A stretch of 64,000 nucleotides of DNA from Serinibacter arcticus (GTDB lineage: Bacteria > Actinomycetota > Actinomycetes > Actinomycetales > Beutenbergiaceae). The notes under the pieces are model-generated. The model saw nothing but the letters and a program-made list of their open reading frames with translations, ran no database searches and was not told the DNA's origin. The translations under genes were made by a program, and so were the position numbers. Of the stretch, positions 34,560-43,787 are shown piece after piece (the stretch's first letter is position 1; the number at the start of each line of letters is the position of its first letter). The stretch covers positions 3,720,001-3,784,000 of the forward strand of contig NZ_PYHR01000002.1 in the NCBI RefSeq assembly GCF_003121705.1, given 5' to 3'.

Positions 34560-37352
34560 TCACACAGCCGTGGTGCGGCTGCGCTTGCGGTGAGCCGCGG
34601 TCAGTGCGACTCCGCTGGCCAGCAGCAGGGCTGCTGCTCCGATGGCTCCGGCGACCGTCGCGCCCGTCTCCGGAAGGCTGGAGGCGGCCGCCGGGACGAT
34701 GGGCGACTTGGTGCTGGAGGGAGGCGAGGTGACGGTCCCACCCTCCGGCGGAGTGCCCGTGGCGATGGCCGTGTTGCTGAGCTCGAGGGAGCGCAGGTCC
34801 TCGCGTGTGACGGTGTAGGTCGCGGAGAAGGTCTGCGACTCACCCGGGCTGAGGGTGACGGCCGCCGGCGTCAACGCGCCCAGCTCGCCCGTACCCGAGA
34901 ACTGGGTCTCCACCGGGGTGACGCCGTTCAGCGTGACGTTGCCGGTGTTGGTGACCACGAAGGAGTAGGTCACGACCTGACCCGCCCTGGTGACCTTCTC
35001 GGTGTCGGAGGACTTCACCACGGCCAGCGCAGGGCTGGGCGTGCCGGGGATGGTGACCTCGGACGGGGGAACGGGCGGCAGTTCGGTCCCGGGCGGCGGG
35101 GTGCCGGTGGCGGTGGCGGTGTTGGTCAGCTCGCCGGCGTCCACGTCGGCCTGGGTGACCGTGTAGATCGCGGTGAACGTCGCGGACTGACCAGCGACCA
35201 GCGTCGCGGTCGCCGGGGTCAGGGCACCGAGGACGCCGGTGCCGGAGAAGTCCAGCTCCACCGGCGCGGCGTCGGTGATCGTGACGTTGCCCGTGTTGGT
35301 GACCACGAAGGAGTAGGTGACCTCCTGGCCGGCGGCGGTGATGACCTCGGTGTCGGAGGACTTGACCACCGTCAGCGCGGGGTCGGGCAGCGAGGGGATC
35401 TCCACCGTCGAGGGCGGAGCCTCGGTCGGCGGACCCACGGGCGGAGTCCCCGTGGCCGTGGCGGTGTTGGTGGTGCTGCCACGATCCACATCGGCCTGCG
35501 TGAGGGTGTAGGTGGCCGTGAACGTCGTGGACGCAGCCGGAGCCAGCGTCGCGACCGAGGCGGGCGTGAGAGGTCCGAGCTCACCGGTGCCGTCGAACGC
35601 AGTCTCGTTGACGACCACGTCGGCCAGGGTCACGTTGCCGGTGTTGGTGACCACGAAGGAGTAGGTGACCTCCTGACCGACCACGTAGGAGGCCTCGTCT
35701 GCGGGATCCACCGACTTCACGACCGTCAGCGCAGGGCTGGGCAGCGAGGGGATCTCGACCGTGGAGGGCGGGGCCTCGACCGGCGGGCCGACCGGCGGTG
35801 TGCCCGTGGCGGTGGCGGTGTTGGTGGTGCTGCCACGGTCCACATCGGCCTGGGTGAGGGTGTAGGTGGCCGTGAACGTCGTGGACTCAGCCGGCGCGAG
35901 GGTGGCGACCGAGGCGGGCGTCAGGGGCCCGAGCTCACCGGTGCCGTCGAACGCGGTCTCGTTGACGACGACGTCGGTGAGGGTGACGTTGCCGGTGTTG
36001 GTGACCACGAAGGAGTAGGTGACCTCCTGGCCCACGCCGTAGGAGAGCTGATCGGCGGGGTCCACCGACTTCACGACCGTGAGCGACGGGTCTGCGACGG
36101 GGTGGCTGGTGCACGTGGTATCGCCCGTCTCGCAGGAGGCGGGGGGCGTGGTGCCGGTGGGGATGACGTAGTTGGTCAGGACGCCGTCGCCGGTGGCGGG
36201 GTCGTTGACCGTCACGGCGTAGGTGATCGTGGACTCGCCACCGGCAGGGATGAGGCCCGTGATGCGGAAGCTGCCGTCCGTGACGGGGGCGATGGTCAGC
36301 GGGCTGCCGGCGGAGACGACGGGCGCGGAGGTGATCTCGGCGTCGTCCAGGACGGCCGTGAGGTCGTCGGTCTGATCCACCGCGGCGGGGGCCGTGCCGT
36401 TGATGTTGGACAGCGTGATCGAGTAGGTCACGGTCTGACCCAGCTCCAGCAGCGTGCCCGAGGGCGGCGTGGAGGTCTTGGTGATGTTCAGCTCCGAGCA
36501 CAGGCCGCTGTCCTGCTGTGAGGTCGCGCCGAAGAACTCCAGCCCCGTGACGGCGAGCGCGGTCACGGCCACCGGAGCGGTGGACGCAGCCGTGGGCACG
36601 TCGTTGATCTCGTAGAGGGTTCCCTCTGCGCCGGCCAGGTAGACGTTCCCGCCGCTCTGGGCCGCACCGAAGGAGACCGGCACCGTGCCGACGTTGGTCA
36701 CTGTGAAGTCCGGGGCGATACGGAACAGCGAGCTGCCGAACTGGCCCAGGCCGATGGCCAGCAGGTCGCCGTCGGGCAGGGAGAGGAAGTCGCCCGCGGA
36801 GCCGAAGCCCTCGGGGAACGAGGCTCCGAACTGGGTGGCGACACCGGTGATCGGGTTGATCCGGTAGATGCGCTGAGAGGTCTCCGTACCGCTGGGAGCT
36901 GCGCCGACCAGGAGGTCCCCGTCGGGGAGAGCGCTGAGGGCGTTGATGAAGTAGCCCGCGGTGGGCAGGCCGACCACGGCAACCGACCCCAGCTCGGCCC
37001 CGGTCTCGGGGTCGAACGTGAAGACGGAAGCGCCGTCGTCGAGGATCCCGTACATCACCAGGCCGTCGGCGGAGAAGGCGATGTCGGTGTAAGCGGCCTC
37101 GGTGGGGGCGCTGTTGAGGAGCTCACCCGTGGGGGAGTACCGGTTGATCACGGGGGTCGCGCCACCGGTGTTGACGTAGATGTCACCCGGCTCGCAGATC
37201 GGGGCGGCGTTCGCCGAGGGAACAGGCAGAAGCACATTCATGGCCGCAAACATCGAGGCGACCAGAGCGAAGATCGCCAGAATTGATGTTCTTCGGGTTA
37301 AGCGGCCCGGGCCGCGTCCCAGTTCGACGGATGGATTCTGGGAAGAAAGCAT
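34560..37352 (-). CDS. LPXTG surface protein: propeller-like domain plus DUF11/DUF7507-type repeats
   Basis: 930 residues from the ATG at 37352; a GTG two codons upstream is the alternative. Signal peptide to about residue 50 (…VPSANA|A). A beta-propeller-like region (about 52-325) has repeated strands such as YTDIAFSADGLVMYG, LSALPDGDLLVG and LSLPDGDLLAIG. One DUF11-like repeat follows (LNITKTSTPPSGT), then four ~100-residue repeats with the form LTVVKSVDPAD and VTYSFVVTNTGNVT. The anchor is S-LPETG-A, a helix and RKRSR. The LPETG motif differs from the LAXTG of the other two anchored proteins, suggesting another sortase. Probably an adhesin or matrix protein. Confidence 0.88.
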   Translation of the reverse strand: MLSSQNPSVELGRGPGRLTRRTSILAIFALVASMFAAMNVLLPVPSANAAPICEPGDIYVNTGGATPVINRYSPTGELLNSAPTEAAYTDIAFSADGLVMYGILDDGASVFTFDPETGAELGSVAVVGLPTAGYFINALSALPDGDLLVGAAPSGTETSQRIYRINPITGVATQFGASFPEGFGSAGDFLSLPDGDLLAIGLGQFGSSLFRIAPDFTVTNVGTVPVSFGAAQSGGNVYLAGAEGTLYEINDVPTAASTAPVAVTALAVTGLEFFGATSQQDSGLCSELNITKTSTPPSGTLLELGQTVTYSITLSNINGTAPAAVDQTDDLTAVLDDAEITSAPVVSAGSPLTIAPVTDGSFRITGLIPAGGESTITYAVTVNDPATGDGVLTNYVIPTGTTPPASCETGDTTCTSHPVADPSLTVVKSVDPADQLSYGVGQEVTYSFVVTNTGNVTLTDVVVNETAFDGTGELGPLTPASVATLAPAESTTFTATYTLTQADVDRGSTTNTATATGTPPVGPPVEAPPSTVEIPSLPSPALTVVKSVDPADEASYVVGQEVTYSFVVTNTGNVTLADVVVNETAFDGTGELGPLTPASVATLAPAASTTFTATYTLTQADVDRGSTTNTATATGTPPVGPPTEAPPSTVEIPSLPDPALTVVKSSDTEVITAAGQEVTYSFVVTNTGNVTITDAAPVELDFSGTGVLGALTPATATLVAGQSATFTAIYTVTQADVDAGELTNTATATGTPPPGTELPPVPPSEVTIPGTPSPALAVVKSSDTEKVTRAGQVVTYSFVVTNTGNVTLNGVTPVETQFSGTGELGALTPAAVTLSPGESQTFSATYTVTREDLRSLELSNTAIATGTPPEGGTVTSPPSSTKSPIVPAAASSLPETGATVAGAIGAAALLLASGVALTAAHRKRSRTTAV

Positions 37353-37729
37353 TGACACCCCACGGTTGGCTATCAGCGTCCCGTGCAGTGAACGACGAGC
37401 GCCGGGTTGGCGTAGAGGAGCCAAGCCGACGCCCCCACGTGCCGCCCACCGTACAGGCTCGTAGACGAGGGCGCACATGGTGCGGCTGCGACCCGGGAGA
37501 GTCAACGTCCGCGCCAATGATCGGACAGCGTTGCGCCTTGGCAGACCGCACACCACGGCGCTATTGCTAGAGCGATCTGCGGCGACTTGTGCATCAATTG
37601 ACTACTCTTGATACCTAGGAGCAGCGGAAATCCTATGGTGGGGCGCTTGGAAGTCGGGCGGAGCGATGTGCCCTTGTGGCCTAGCCGGGACCTGAATGAC
37701 CGATGCAGCGGCTGACGTAGCGTGTTTCG
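37353..37729. other. Divergent promoter region
   Basis: 377 bp between divergent genes; comparatively AT-rich near 37590-37640, with TTGACT at about 37599. It holds the leaderless promoter at 37718-37723. No gene seen. Confidence 0.5.
37718..37723 (+). promoter_or_regulatory. -10 element, leaderless start at 37730
   Basis: TAGCGT followed by 6 bp and ATG; no ribosome site. Confidence 0.5.
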
Positions 37730-38191
37730 ATGACGACACGACGACGACACCTGTCCCCGCCTGTGTTCGCCGCGACGATCGGCGCTCTTGCCGTGGCGGT
37801 CGCAGGATGCTCTGGCCCGGCCGAGCCCGATGAGCCGACCCTCGACGGGGCCATCGAGGCTGGTAGTTCGCTGATCGATGGTGAGTCGCGGATTCAGGAC
37901 GTCCTCATCACGCCCCACCCCGGCCGCGGCGGGGCCACCTTCGAGGTCCCGGGATCAGAGCTGGGGAGGTTCTTCAAGATGTCATGCCTCGGTGAGGGCG
38001 AGGTGACCCTGCGCGTCAACGGGGGCGACCGAACCACCGAGCAGCGTTGCGATGACGGCACCATCGGGATGGGCTTGGGCACTGATGGTGATGGGGCTGT
38101 CATCGACAACCAGACCCCGGTCGAGGTGCAGCTCCTCGCCGCTGACGACGTCTACTGGGTCGCGACCACCTTCACCCAAACAGCACCCTGA
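37730..38191 (+). CDS. Small secreted lipoprotein
   Basis: 153 residues with a lipoprotein signal (basic start, hydrophobic core, V-A-G-C with Cys27). The mature part is Asp/Glu/Gly-rich with two further Cys residues (SCLGEGEV, QRCDDGTIG). This spacing is common in actinobacterial lipoproteins that sense or bind at the membrane. No family recognised. Lies between two surface-protein genes. Confidence 0.75.
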   Translation: MTTRRRHLSPPVFAATIGALAVAVAGCSGPAEPDEPTLDGAIEAGSSLIDGESRIQDVLITPHPGRGGATFEVPGSELGRFFKMSCLGEGEVTLRVNGGDRTTEQRCDDGTIGMGLGTDGDGAVIDNQTPVEVQLLAADDVYWVATTFTQTAP

Positions 38192-38305
38192 TCAGCACGC
38201 CCGGGCCCGTGGTCACGTCCGACAAGTTTGCTACACCAGTGGCCGTCGAGACGGCGGCTCGTCTTCGCGCACGGGACCGTTCTAGAGGGGCGGCATCGCG
38301 ACCGA

Positions 38306-39019
38306 CTAGGACTGGGGGTTGCTGCTCTGCTTCTTGACGGTCGGGATCACCCGGCTGGCAACGATCTGGGCGGCCACGATCCGCACCTTGGTGTTGGAGT
38401 TGACCGAGATGCGATGGATAGCGGCGAAGGCGTGCTCGGCGTCGACCCCGAAGCGCTCCATCACGATGCCCTGGGCCTGGCCGATGATGTGGCGGGAGGC
38501 CAGGGCCTGCTCGAAGGAGTCCAGAAGGCGGGCCTGGTTCAGGGCGATGCCTGCGTGGGAGGCGTACAGCGCAGCCAGATCCAGCTTCGCGGTGTTGTCG
38601 AAAGCGTCGCGCGCAGATGAGTACAGCGTCAACGCCGCCACGGGCTTGCCCGCGAGGGTGAAGTGCAGGCTGACGGCGGAGTTGAGCCCGAGTGCTGCGG
38701 CTCGTGGTCCCCACCTGGGCCACCGCTCGTCCTGGCCCAGGTCCCCGCTGCGGTACCAGGTCTCGCATCCGAACGCGTCGACGGTCGGACCTTCGCCGAG
38801 CTCGTACTGCAGATCATCTGCTTGAGCGGCGGTGGGAGAGCTGGATGCCAGCGAGATGAAGCTGCCGTGCAGCTGGACGGTGAGGCCGGCGTGGGTGGCG
38901 TCGTCGACGTACTCGATCGCGCTGGAGATGATGCGATTGACCGTGTCGACCAGGCCCACGGTGTTCTGCAGGTCCACGGCCCGCTTCGCCAGGTCGTCGG
39001 CGTCGTTGGGAAGATCCAT
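38306..39019 (-). CDS. GAF-ANTAR regulator 3
   Basis: 237 residues from the ATG at 39019 (GGAGG four bases upstream); the longer frame to 39163 is rejected. GAF domain with LQYELGEGPTVDAFGCETWYRSGDL and ANTAR domain SRHIIGQAQGIVMERFGVDAEHAFAAIHRIS. Closest in pattern to regulator 1. Located upstream of, and in the same orientation as, the thioester-type surface protein gene, but a strong terminator-type hairpin (39191-39221) lies between 39019 and that gene's end. Confidence 0.92.
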   Translation of the reverse strand: MDLPNDADDLAKRAVDLQNTVGLVDTVNRIISSAIEYVDDATHAGLTVQLHGSFISLASSSPTAAQADDLQYELGEGPTVDAFGCETWYRSGDLGQDERWPRWGPRAAALGLNSAVSLHFTLAGKPVAALTLYSSARDAFDNTAKLDLAALYASHAGIALNQARLLDSFEQALASRHIIGQAQGIVMERFGVDAEHAFAAIHRISVNSNTKVRIVAAQIVASRVIPTVKKQSSNPQS

Positions 39020-39190
39020 CCGACCTCCTCGACGATCTGGGTCCGCCGGTCCAGACGTTCCGGCAGCTCGTGGGTGGCCTGCCAGGCTACCGAGAATGGA
39101 CGATCTCCGCCCGGGAGAACGAGCCGCCCGGACGGCGGAGATCCGTGGTCTCGAGAGTTGCACGGATGCTCGGCTGAGCCTCGAACGCCA

Positions 39191-39221
39191 GACGGGGCCC
39201 CGGGAAACCCGGGGCCCCGTC
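39191..39221 (-). terminator. Strong terminator after the LAXTG surface protein gene
   Basis: GACGGGGCCCCGGG, AAA, CCCGGGGCCCCGTC; perfect 14 bp stem. Confidence 0.85.
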
Positions 39222-39243
39222 TTGGGTGATCAGGCGCGCTGGG

Positions 39244-40959
39244 TCAGAGGCTCTGGCCCTGCAGACGACGGCGACGCGCGAGGGCGAGCCCCACGAGACC
39301 GGCCGCCAGAAGACCCCCGGCGGCGCTGATCAGCGATGCAGCCGATCCCGCTCCGGTGTCGGCCAGTGAGCCGCCTGTGCCGGTAGTGGCGCTGCTGGTT
39401 GTCGGGGAGTCACCAGCCGGCGCGGTCGTCTCGGTCGTAGGAGTCGAGGCGCTCTCCGAGGGCGACTCGGTGACGGTGACAACCGTGCTGGCAGTGTTAG
39501 TGAGCTCCACCTGGGCCACAGCGTCGCCGGCGACGGTGAACGTGTCGGTCTCGATCCCGTCGATGACGAAGACGGGCTCGCCCCAGTTGATGTCGGCGAT
39601 CACGGGCAGGCCGGTCTCGACCAGGGTCACGGTGGCACCCTCCGGAAGATCGGTGACGGCGGTAGGCGTGCCATCAGCCAGCACCTCGAGCTGCCCGGCG
39701 GGCTGGCCGTCGACGGAGTAGCTGACCGTGAAGCTGGTGTCGGCCGCCACCTGAGCGGCGGCGTCACCCGTGACCTGCTTGGCGAGCTGGAAGCTCCCGG
39801 TGGCGATCGCCTCTGCGAAGGAGACCTGCGCCGAGCCGACCACAGGGCCAGCTTGCGTCGTCTCGAAGGTCGCGAAGACCTGGCAGGCGATGGCGTCGGT
39901 CCCGGGCGAGCTGGACCAGGTGATGTGCTGCATCGAGGCAGACTCGGCGCTGAGCTCAAGGCTGACCTGGCTTCCGGCCGGTCCAGTGACGCACAGCGTG
40001 ATGGTGACGGGGCTGGAGGGGTCGGTGCCGCTCACGGTCAGGATGCCGTCGGTGATCGAGCCGGGGCCCTCGCACACGGCCACCGTCGCTTGGTCGGCAC
40101 CGGTACCGGTCGAGGAGAGCACGATGGGCTGCTCCAGGACGTTGGTGGTGACGGTGATCTCGGCGGTCTCACCTGCCATGACGGGCTCCGTACTGGTGGC
40201 GGCCACCTCGAGCACAGCCTCCTCCGGGACCTGAGCCAGGATGGCGGCCTGCTGCTCGGGGCCCATGTTCTGGGCGCAGAACTCCGCAGCGGCCGGGTCC
40301 CCGGCCAGCAGATCGAGATCGCTGACGCACCACACCAGCTGCTGACGCGTGGCGCGAGTGCTGACATCGGCGTCGGAGGCCGTCGAGCTGAAGTAGCCGG
40401 TGTTCTCGATCGTCACCGCCATCTCGTGGGTGAGGATGTGGGCGATCACCGTCTCCTGCTCACGCGTGAGGCGCTCGTTCCCGTCGAGCCAGACGTACCC
40501 GGGAATCGGGGTGCTGCCCTGGGCGATCTCGCCCTCGGCCGTGGTCCCCGCGCAGACCTCGTTGCGCGCGTCGGTGCAGTACATCCACTCCGAGACCGGG
40601 CCAGTGCCTTCGACGAACCGCACGCCGCAGACCGGAGCACTGGTGTCGGGATCATTGTCACCGAAAGAGTTGTACAGGGGCACGACGTTGCCCTCGTTGT
40701 ACTCCGCCAACCGCTGACCCCACACGCGCAGCAGGTCGAACTCCACGGCCGTTGCCGGATCCAGCGCCGTCGCTCCGACACAACGATCAGCGGTGAACTC
40801 GCCCACGGGCGGCTGAGGCTGCTGGCCAACGGCCTGGGCCGAGGGCTGCAGCAGGACGAATGAGGCGAGCACGACGGCCAGCACAGCAGCAGCCGAGACC
40901 AGTCGTCGAAGAGAGCTGCGCGGATCCCGGCGTCGGGCGAGCGCGAAGGCAGCAGACAT
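39244..40959 (-). CDS. LAXTG surface protein with thioester-domain-like N-terminus
   Basis: 571 residues. Signal peptide to about 43 (…SAQA|V). The N-terminal domain has C128 in EWMYCTDARNE and Q206 in ATRQQLVWCVSD, placed like the Cys and Gln that form the internal thioester in TED/TQXA adhesins (Y-C-x-D ... T-Q-x-x-W). Then an Ig-like part, a DUF5979-like domain (GSFQLAKQVTGDAAAQV..., about 385-480), a Ser/Thr-rich stalk, S-LADTG-A (LAXTG), a helix and RRRRLQ. Such proteins can bind host or surface amines covalently; that activity here is inference. Confidence 0.82.
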   Translation of the reverse strand: MSAAFALARRRDPRSSLRRLVSAAAVLAVVLASFVLLQPSAQAVGQQPQPPVGEFTADRCVGATALDPATAVEFDLLRVWGQRLAEYNEGNVVPLYNSFGDNDPDTSAPVCGVRFVEGTGPVSEWMYCTDARNEVCAGTTAEGEIAQGSTPIPGYVWLDGNERLTREQETVIAHILTHEMAVTIENTGYFSSTASDADVSTRATRQQLVWCVSDLDLLAGDPAAAEFCAQNMGPEQQAAILAQVPEEAVLEVAATSTEPVMAGETAEITVTTNVLEQPIVLSSTGTGADQATVAVCEGPGSITDGILTVSGTDPSSPVTITLCVTGPAGSQVSLELSAESASMQHITWSSSPGTDAIACQVFATFETTQAGPVVGSAQVSFAEAIATGSFQLAKQVTGDAAAQVAADTSFTVSYSVDGQPAGQLEVLADGTPTAVTDLPEGATVTLVETGLPVIADINWGEPVFVIDGIETDTFTVAGDAVAQVELTNTASTVVTVTESPSESASTPTTETTAPAGDSPTTSSATTGTGGSLADTGAGSAASLISAAGGLLAAGLVGLALARRRRLQGQSL

Positions 40960-41219
40960 GAGTGTTTCCCCCTGAGGTGTACGTGTGAGCGCCCACCAGC
41001 TGTCCGCGGCGGCGCGCTACCACCGTAGGAGACTCGTCTATGAGATGCACCTCGCCCTACCGCCCGGCGCGTCACATGCGCACCGTACAGCCGTGCAGCA
41101 CTCCGCGCCGGTCGATCTCACGGCCCTGCGCCAGCACGCGGATGTAGCTCACGTGTCTCTGGTAACGGCGTTTCTCAGGGCTAGCCGGTGGCCCACCCTC
41201 GCGTGACACGGTCAGCGCC

Positions 41220-41658
41220 ATGGACGCGCTCTGGCTGGACTGGTGCGAGGTGACCAGCACCCGCCGGGAGCCAGACCCCTCCCGTCGGCCGTCGTTGCAC
41301 GCGCTGCTCGAGACCGCTGGAGTGAGCAGGTACGCCGAGGTCACCCACGCGATGCGCCAGCAGACTGAGTTCATCCGTGGCCGCTCCTGGCGACACCTCG
41401 AGCGAGCAGACCTTCCCGTTCAGGTGGTGCTGGGTGCCGACCCTGCCGGACAAGGAGCACGGCAGCGGCTTCGTGGTGGACTTGGAGGCCGCGTTCGAGG
41501 CGCGGATCGCTGAGTTTTGGCACTGCTGGCCAGGTGCTGCCCCCGATACGGTCGTGACGTGCTTCGTCAAGCAACCCAGGCACGTCGCGGTGCGTCGCGA
41601 CCTGCCCGCGAACCTGCGGCGCTACCTGCCCTGGCTCATGCAGCCGCAGGCCCGTTAG
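41220..41658 (+). pseudogene. Possible split hypothetical gene (frameshift near 41390)
   Basis: The frame from the ATG at 41220 has coding-like codon use for about 60 residues. From about 41395 the better frame is the one ending at 41658 (TFPFRWCWVPTLPDKEHGSGF, FWHCWPGAAPDTVVTCF, LRRYLPWLMQ). They may be one broken gene of ~145 codons or two overlapping small genes. No family recognised. Confidence 0.35.
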
Positions 41659-41957
41659 TCATCGACGACAGTCAGGCCGTTGAAGACCAGCGCGCGCCGG
41701 AAGTCCTCCTTGCTTGACCTCTCCAGGTTCGGGACCGACACACTGACTGACCCTGCGTACTGGTTTCCCAACTCCGCATCCTTGAACAGCGACAGGGTCA
41801 CCTTCGTGACGACGAGCTCGTAGTTCGAGCCCAAGCCGTAGTTCTCGTCGACCAAAGAGATGACGTCGCCGACCTGTGGAAAAGCGGCCAGGTACACCGT
41901 CCCCAGGACGGTCCAATCACGCCACGGCGTGGTCACGCTCAACACGATCTTGTGCAT
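41655..41957 (-). CDS. Hypothetical 100-residue protein
   Basis: ATG start, no cysteines, strand-rich sequence (HKIVLSVTTPWRDWTVLGTVYLAAFPQVGD, YELVVTKVTLSLF). Codon use is less GC-extreme than in the flanking chromosome, as in other element genes. It overlaps the end of the convergent reading frame by 4 bp. No family recognised. Confidence 0.6.
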   Translation of the reverse strand: MHKIVLSVTTPWRDWTVLGTVYLAAFPQVGDVISLVDENYGLGSNYELVVTKVTLSLFKDAELGNQYAGSVSVSVPNLERSSKEDFRRALVFNGLTVVDD

Positions 41958-42090
41958 CGCTCTCCGACTCCGATCGTCCGATCCACACTAGATCAAGCCG
42001 ATCCCGAGCGCTGAACGACGCACTGCCGGCCACCGAGCCGCGCCCCACCTGACTTCGAGATCTCACAGATCAGCAGCACCCCACCCACCG

Positions 42091-42123
42091 CCCGGAGCGC
42101 AGCAGTTTCAGACCGACGGGGTC
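42091..42123 (+). repeat. Left copy of a 33-bp direct repeat flanking the cutinase gene
   Basis: Ends in CAGACCGACGGGGTC (42109-42123), identical to 43946-43960; the preceding 18 bp match with a few mismatches. Confidence 0.6.
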
Positions 42124-42203
42124 TTCTTAAAGGCACCCCTGCCACTCGACGGCCTTGGCAATATTCGTGAGCTCGGCCCATCTGGCAGGGCACGCTCGCG
42201 CTC

Positions 42204-43787
42204 CTATCCGAAGTTGTGGTCGTACCGGAAGAGGAACGCTGCCATGGCGTCGCGGGCGATTGGGGATGTTGGCTGGAAGACCCTCCGCCCGTCTGCAGTC
42301 GTCCAGCCGGTGGAGAGTTCCGTGAGACTCATCCACGTGATCTCGTTGTAGAACTGGGTGCCGGGCGGGACGTCGACGAAGTCGTCGATGCCGGGCGCCA
42401 CGAGCGGAGACCCCGAGAAGCGGTAAAGGAACGCAGCCATCGCATCCCGGTTGACGAGGGAGAGGGGGCGGAATTCTGCGCGGCCGCCTCCTGCGGGCCA
42501 GCCCGTCGAGATCCGAGCTTCAGCGAGCCAGGCGATCTCTCGGTAGAACTGCGTGGTCGGGGTGACGTCGGTGAACGGTGACTGGGTGGGCGGGGTGAAC
42601 GGTGGGCTCCCCGCGAGTCGGTAGAGGAAGGCTGCCATCGCATCGCGGCGCACCGGCTCCAGCGGGCGGTAGGACCCGTCGGCGTAACCGGTGGTCAGCC
42701 CCCGTGTCCGCATCCAGGTGATCTCGTTGTAGAACTGGTCTGTGGGGGCGACGTCGGTGAAGCGGATGGGTTCGACCGGGGGAGCGACCGTCGGCCTGAT
42801 GAGGTCGTTCAAGTCGTACCCGATCTTGAGCAGGTTGCCCGGGTCGAAGTCAGTGGACTGCCCGTAGGAGGTGTGCACTCCCAGCGTCCCCAGACGCGCT
42901 GCCAGGATGCCGAACTCGATCTTCGTTTCCAGAGACGAGCCCTGGCCGATTTGGTGGGTGTAGGCGTCGCACACAGGGTCGCCAGCGAGGCAGACGTCGA
43001 TCGTCCTGCCCCACACGCGGGTCGGCAGATGCAGTCCCGAACCTGACGGCAGGATGCTCAGGTGCGACATACCGGTGGTCGTGGTCACGACGCGTGACAT
43101 GGCGGGGCCGACACCGAAGCCTCGAGACGGGTTGCCCACCTTGGTGCCGGCGACACCTTCGAGCGGATTGCGTCCAGGGTCGGCTATGAGGGCGACGCCC
43201 GAGATCTGGGAGGTGGCGTGGTTGCCGCGCCTGGCCAGCGCGAGGTGGATGACCCACGCTCCCTGGGAGTAGCCCGCGAGGACCACTTGCTGGTCTGGAC
43301 AACGGACGTACTGGTCGTCCAGGGTTTCGATGAGGTTGTCGGCTCCAGTCTGGACGCTCTCCATATACCCCGGTCGCGACGTCATGTCGAAGGTCAGGAA
43401 GTTGTTGCCGATGTCCAGGACGGCGCTTACCAGCGACGGTCCGGACCAGGATCCGATCGGCAGCGCCGGATATTCCAGGGCTACCTCGGTCACGGTGGTC
43501 TTTCCCTCGGACGGGAGGCGGACGCCGTCGCGGATGCGCTCGACGATGCGGCCGTAACCGCCATGCTCGGTGGCGCTCTCGCCAGATCCTCGGACGCCGA
43601 TGAACAGCACCTGCGTGCAGGCCTTCGTCGGCAGCTGCCACTGGCTGGGAACAGACGTCCAGGTGGAGGCCGCGGCAGGGGCAGCTGTCGCCGCGACCAT
43701 GACGGGTAGAGCAACAGCTACAGACGCGATCAGACCCGCGAGGCGTCGTCGAAGGGATGTGCGCACGAGTCTCCTTAGGCGGTTCAA
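42204..43787 (-). CDS. Secreted cutinase-family hydrolase with three SLH-like repeats
   Basis: 527 residues. Signal peptide to about 41 (…APAAA|S). Cutinase-type alpha/beta hydrolase domain (about 55-315) with Ser174 in LAGYSQGAWVI, the Asp region CLAGDPVCDAYTH and a His candidate in LGVHTSYG. Three C-terminal ~60-residue repeats of the form FTDVxPTxQFYxEITWM...RDAMAAFLYR, of the S-layer-homology/actinobacterial DUF-type kind. They probably attach the enzyme to the envelope or substrate. Cutinase-family enzymes cleave esters of lipids or polyesters. The gene sits between 33-bp direct repeats. Confidence 0.88.
   Translation of the reverse strand: MNRLRRLVRTSLRRRLAGLIASVAVALPVMVAATAAPAAASTWTSVPSQWQLPTKACTQVLFIGVRGSGESATEHGGYGRIVERIRDGVRLPSEGKTTVTEVALEYPALPIGSWSGPSLVSAVLDIGNNFLTFDMTSRPGYMESVQTGADNLIETLDDQYVRCPDQQVVLAGYSQGAWVIHLALARRGNHATSQISGVALIADPGRNPLEGVAGTKVGNPSRGFGVGPAMSRVVTTTTGMSHLSILPSGSGLHLPTRVWGRTIDVCLAGDPVCDAYTHQIGQGSSLETKIEFGILAARLGTLGVHTSYGQSTDFDPGNLLKIGYDLNDLIRPTVAPPVEPIRFTDVAPTDQFYNEITWMRTRGLTTGYADGSYRPLEPVRRDAMAAFLYRLAGSPPFTPPTQSPFTDVTPTTQFYREIAWLAEARISTGWPAGGGRAEFRPLSLVNRDAMAAFLYRFSGSPLVAPGIDDFVDVPPGTQFYNEITWMSLTELSTGWTTADGRRVFQPTSPIARDAMAAFLFRYDHNFG

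Noticed and set aside
34590-36521. 643-codon plus-strand frame over the LPXTG protein
   Set aside because: Antisense shadow of a gene with signal peptide, repeats and anchor.
41993-42193. Reverse 66-codon frame beside the left 33-bp repeat
   Set aside because: Resembles a weak frame at the right repeat only because of the shared DNA; no start signal or family.
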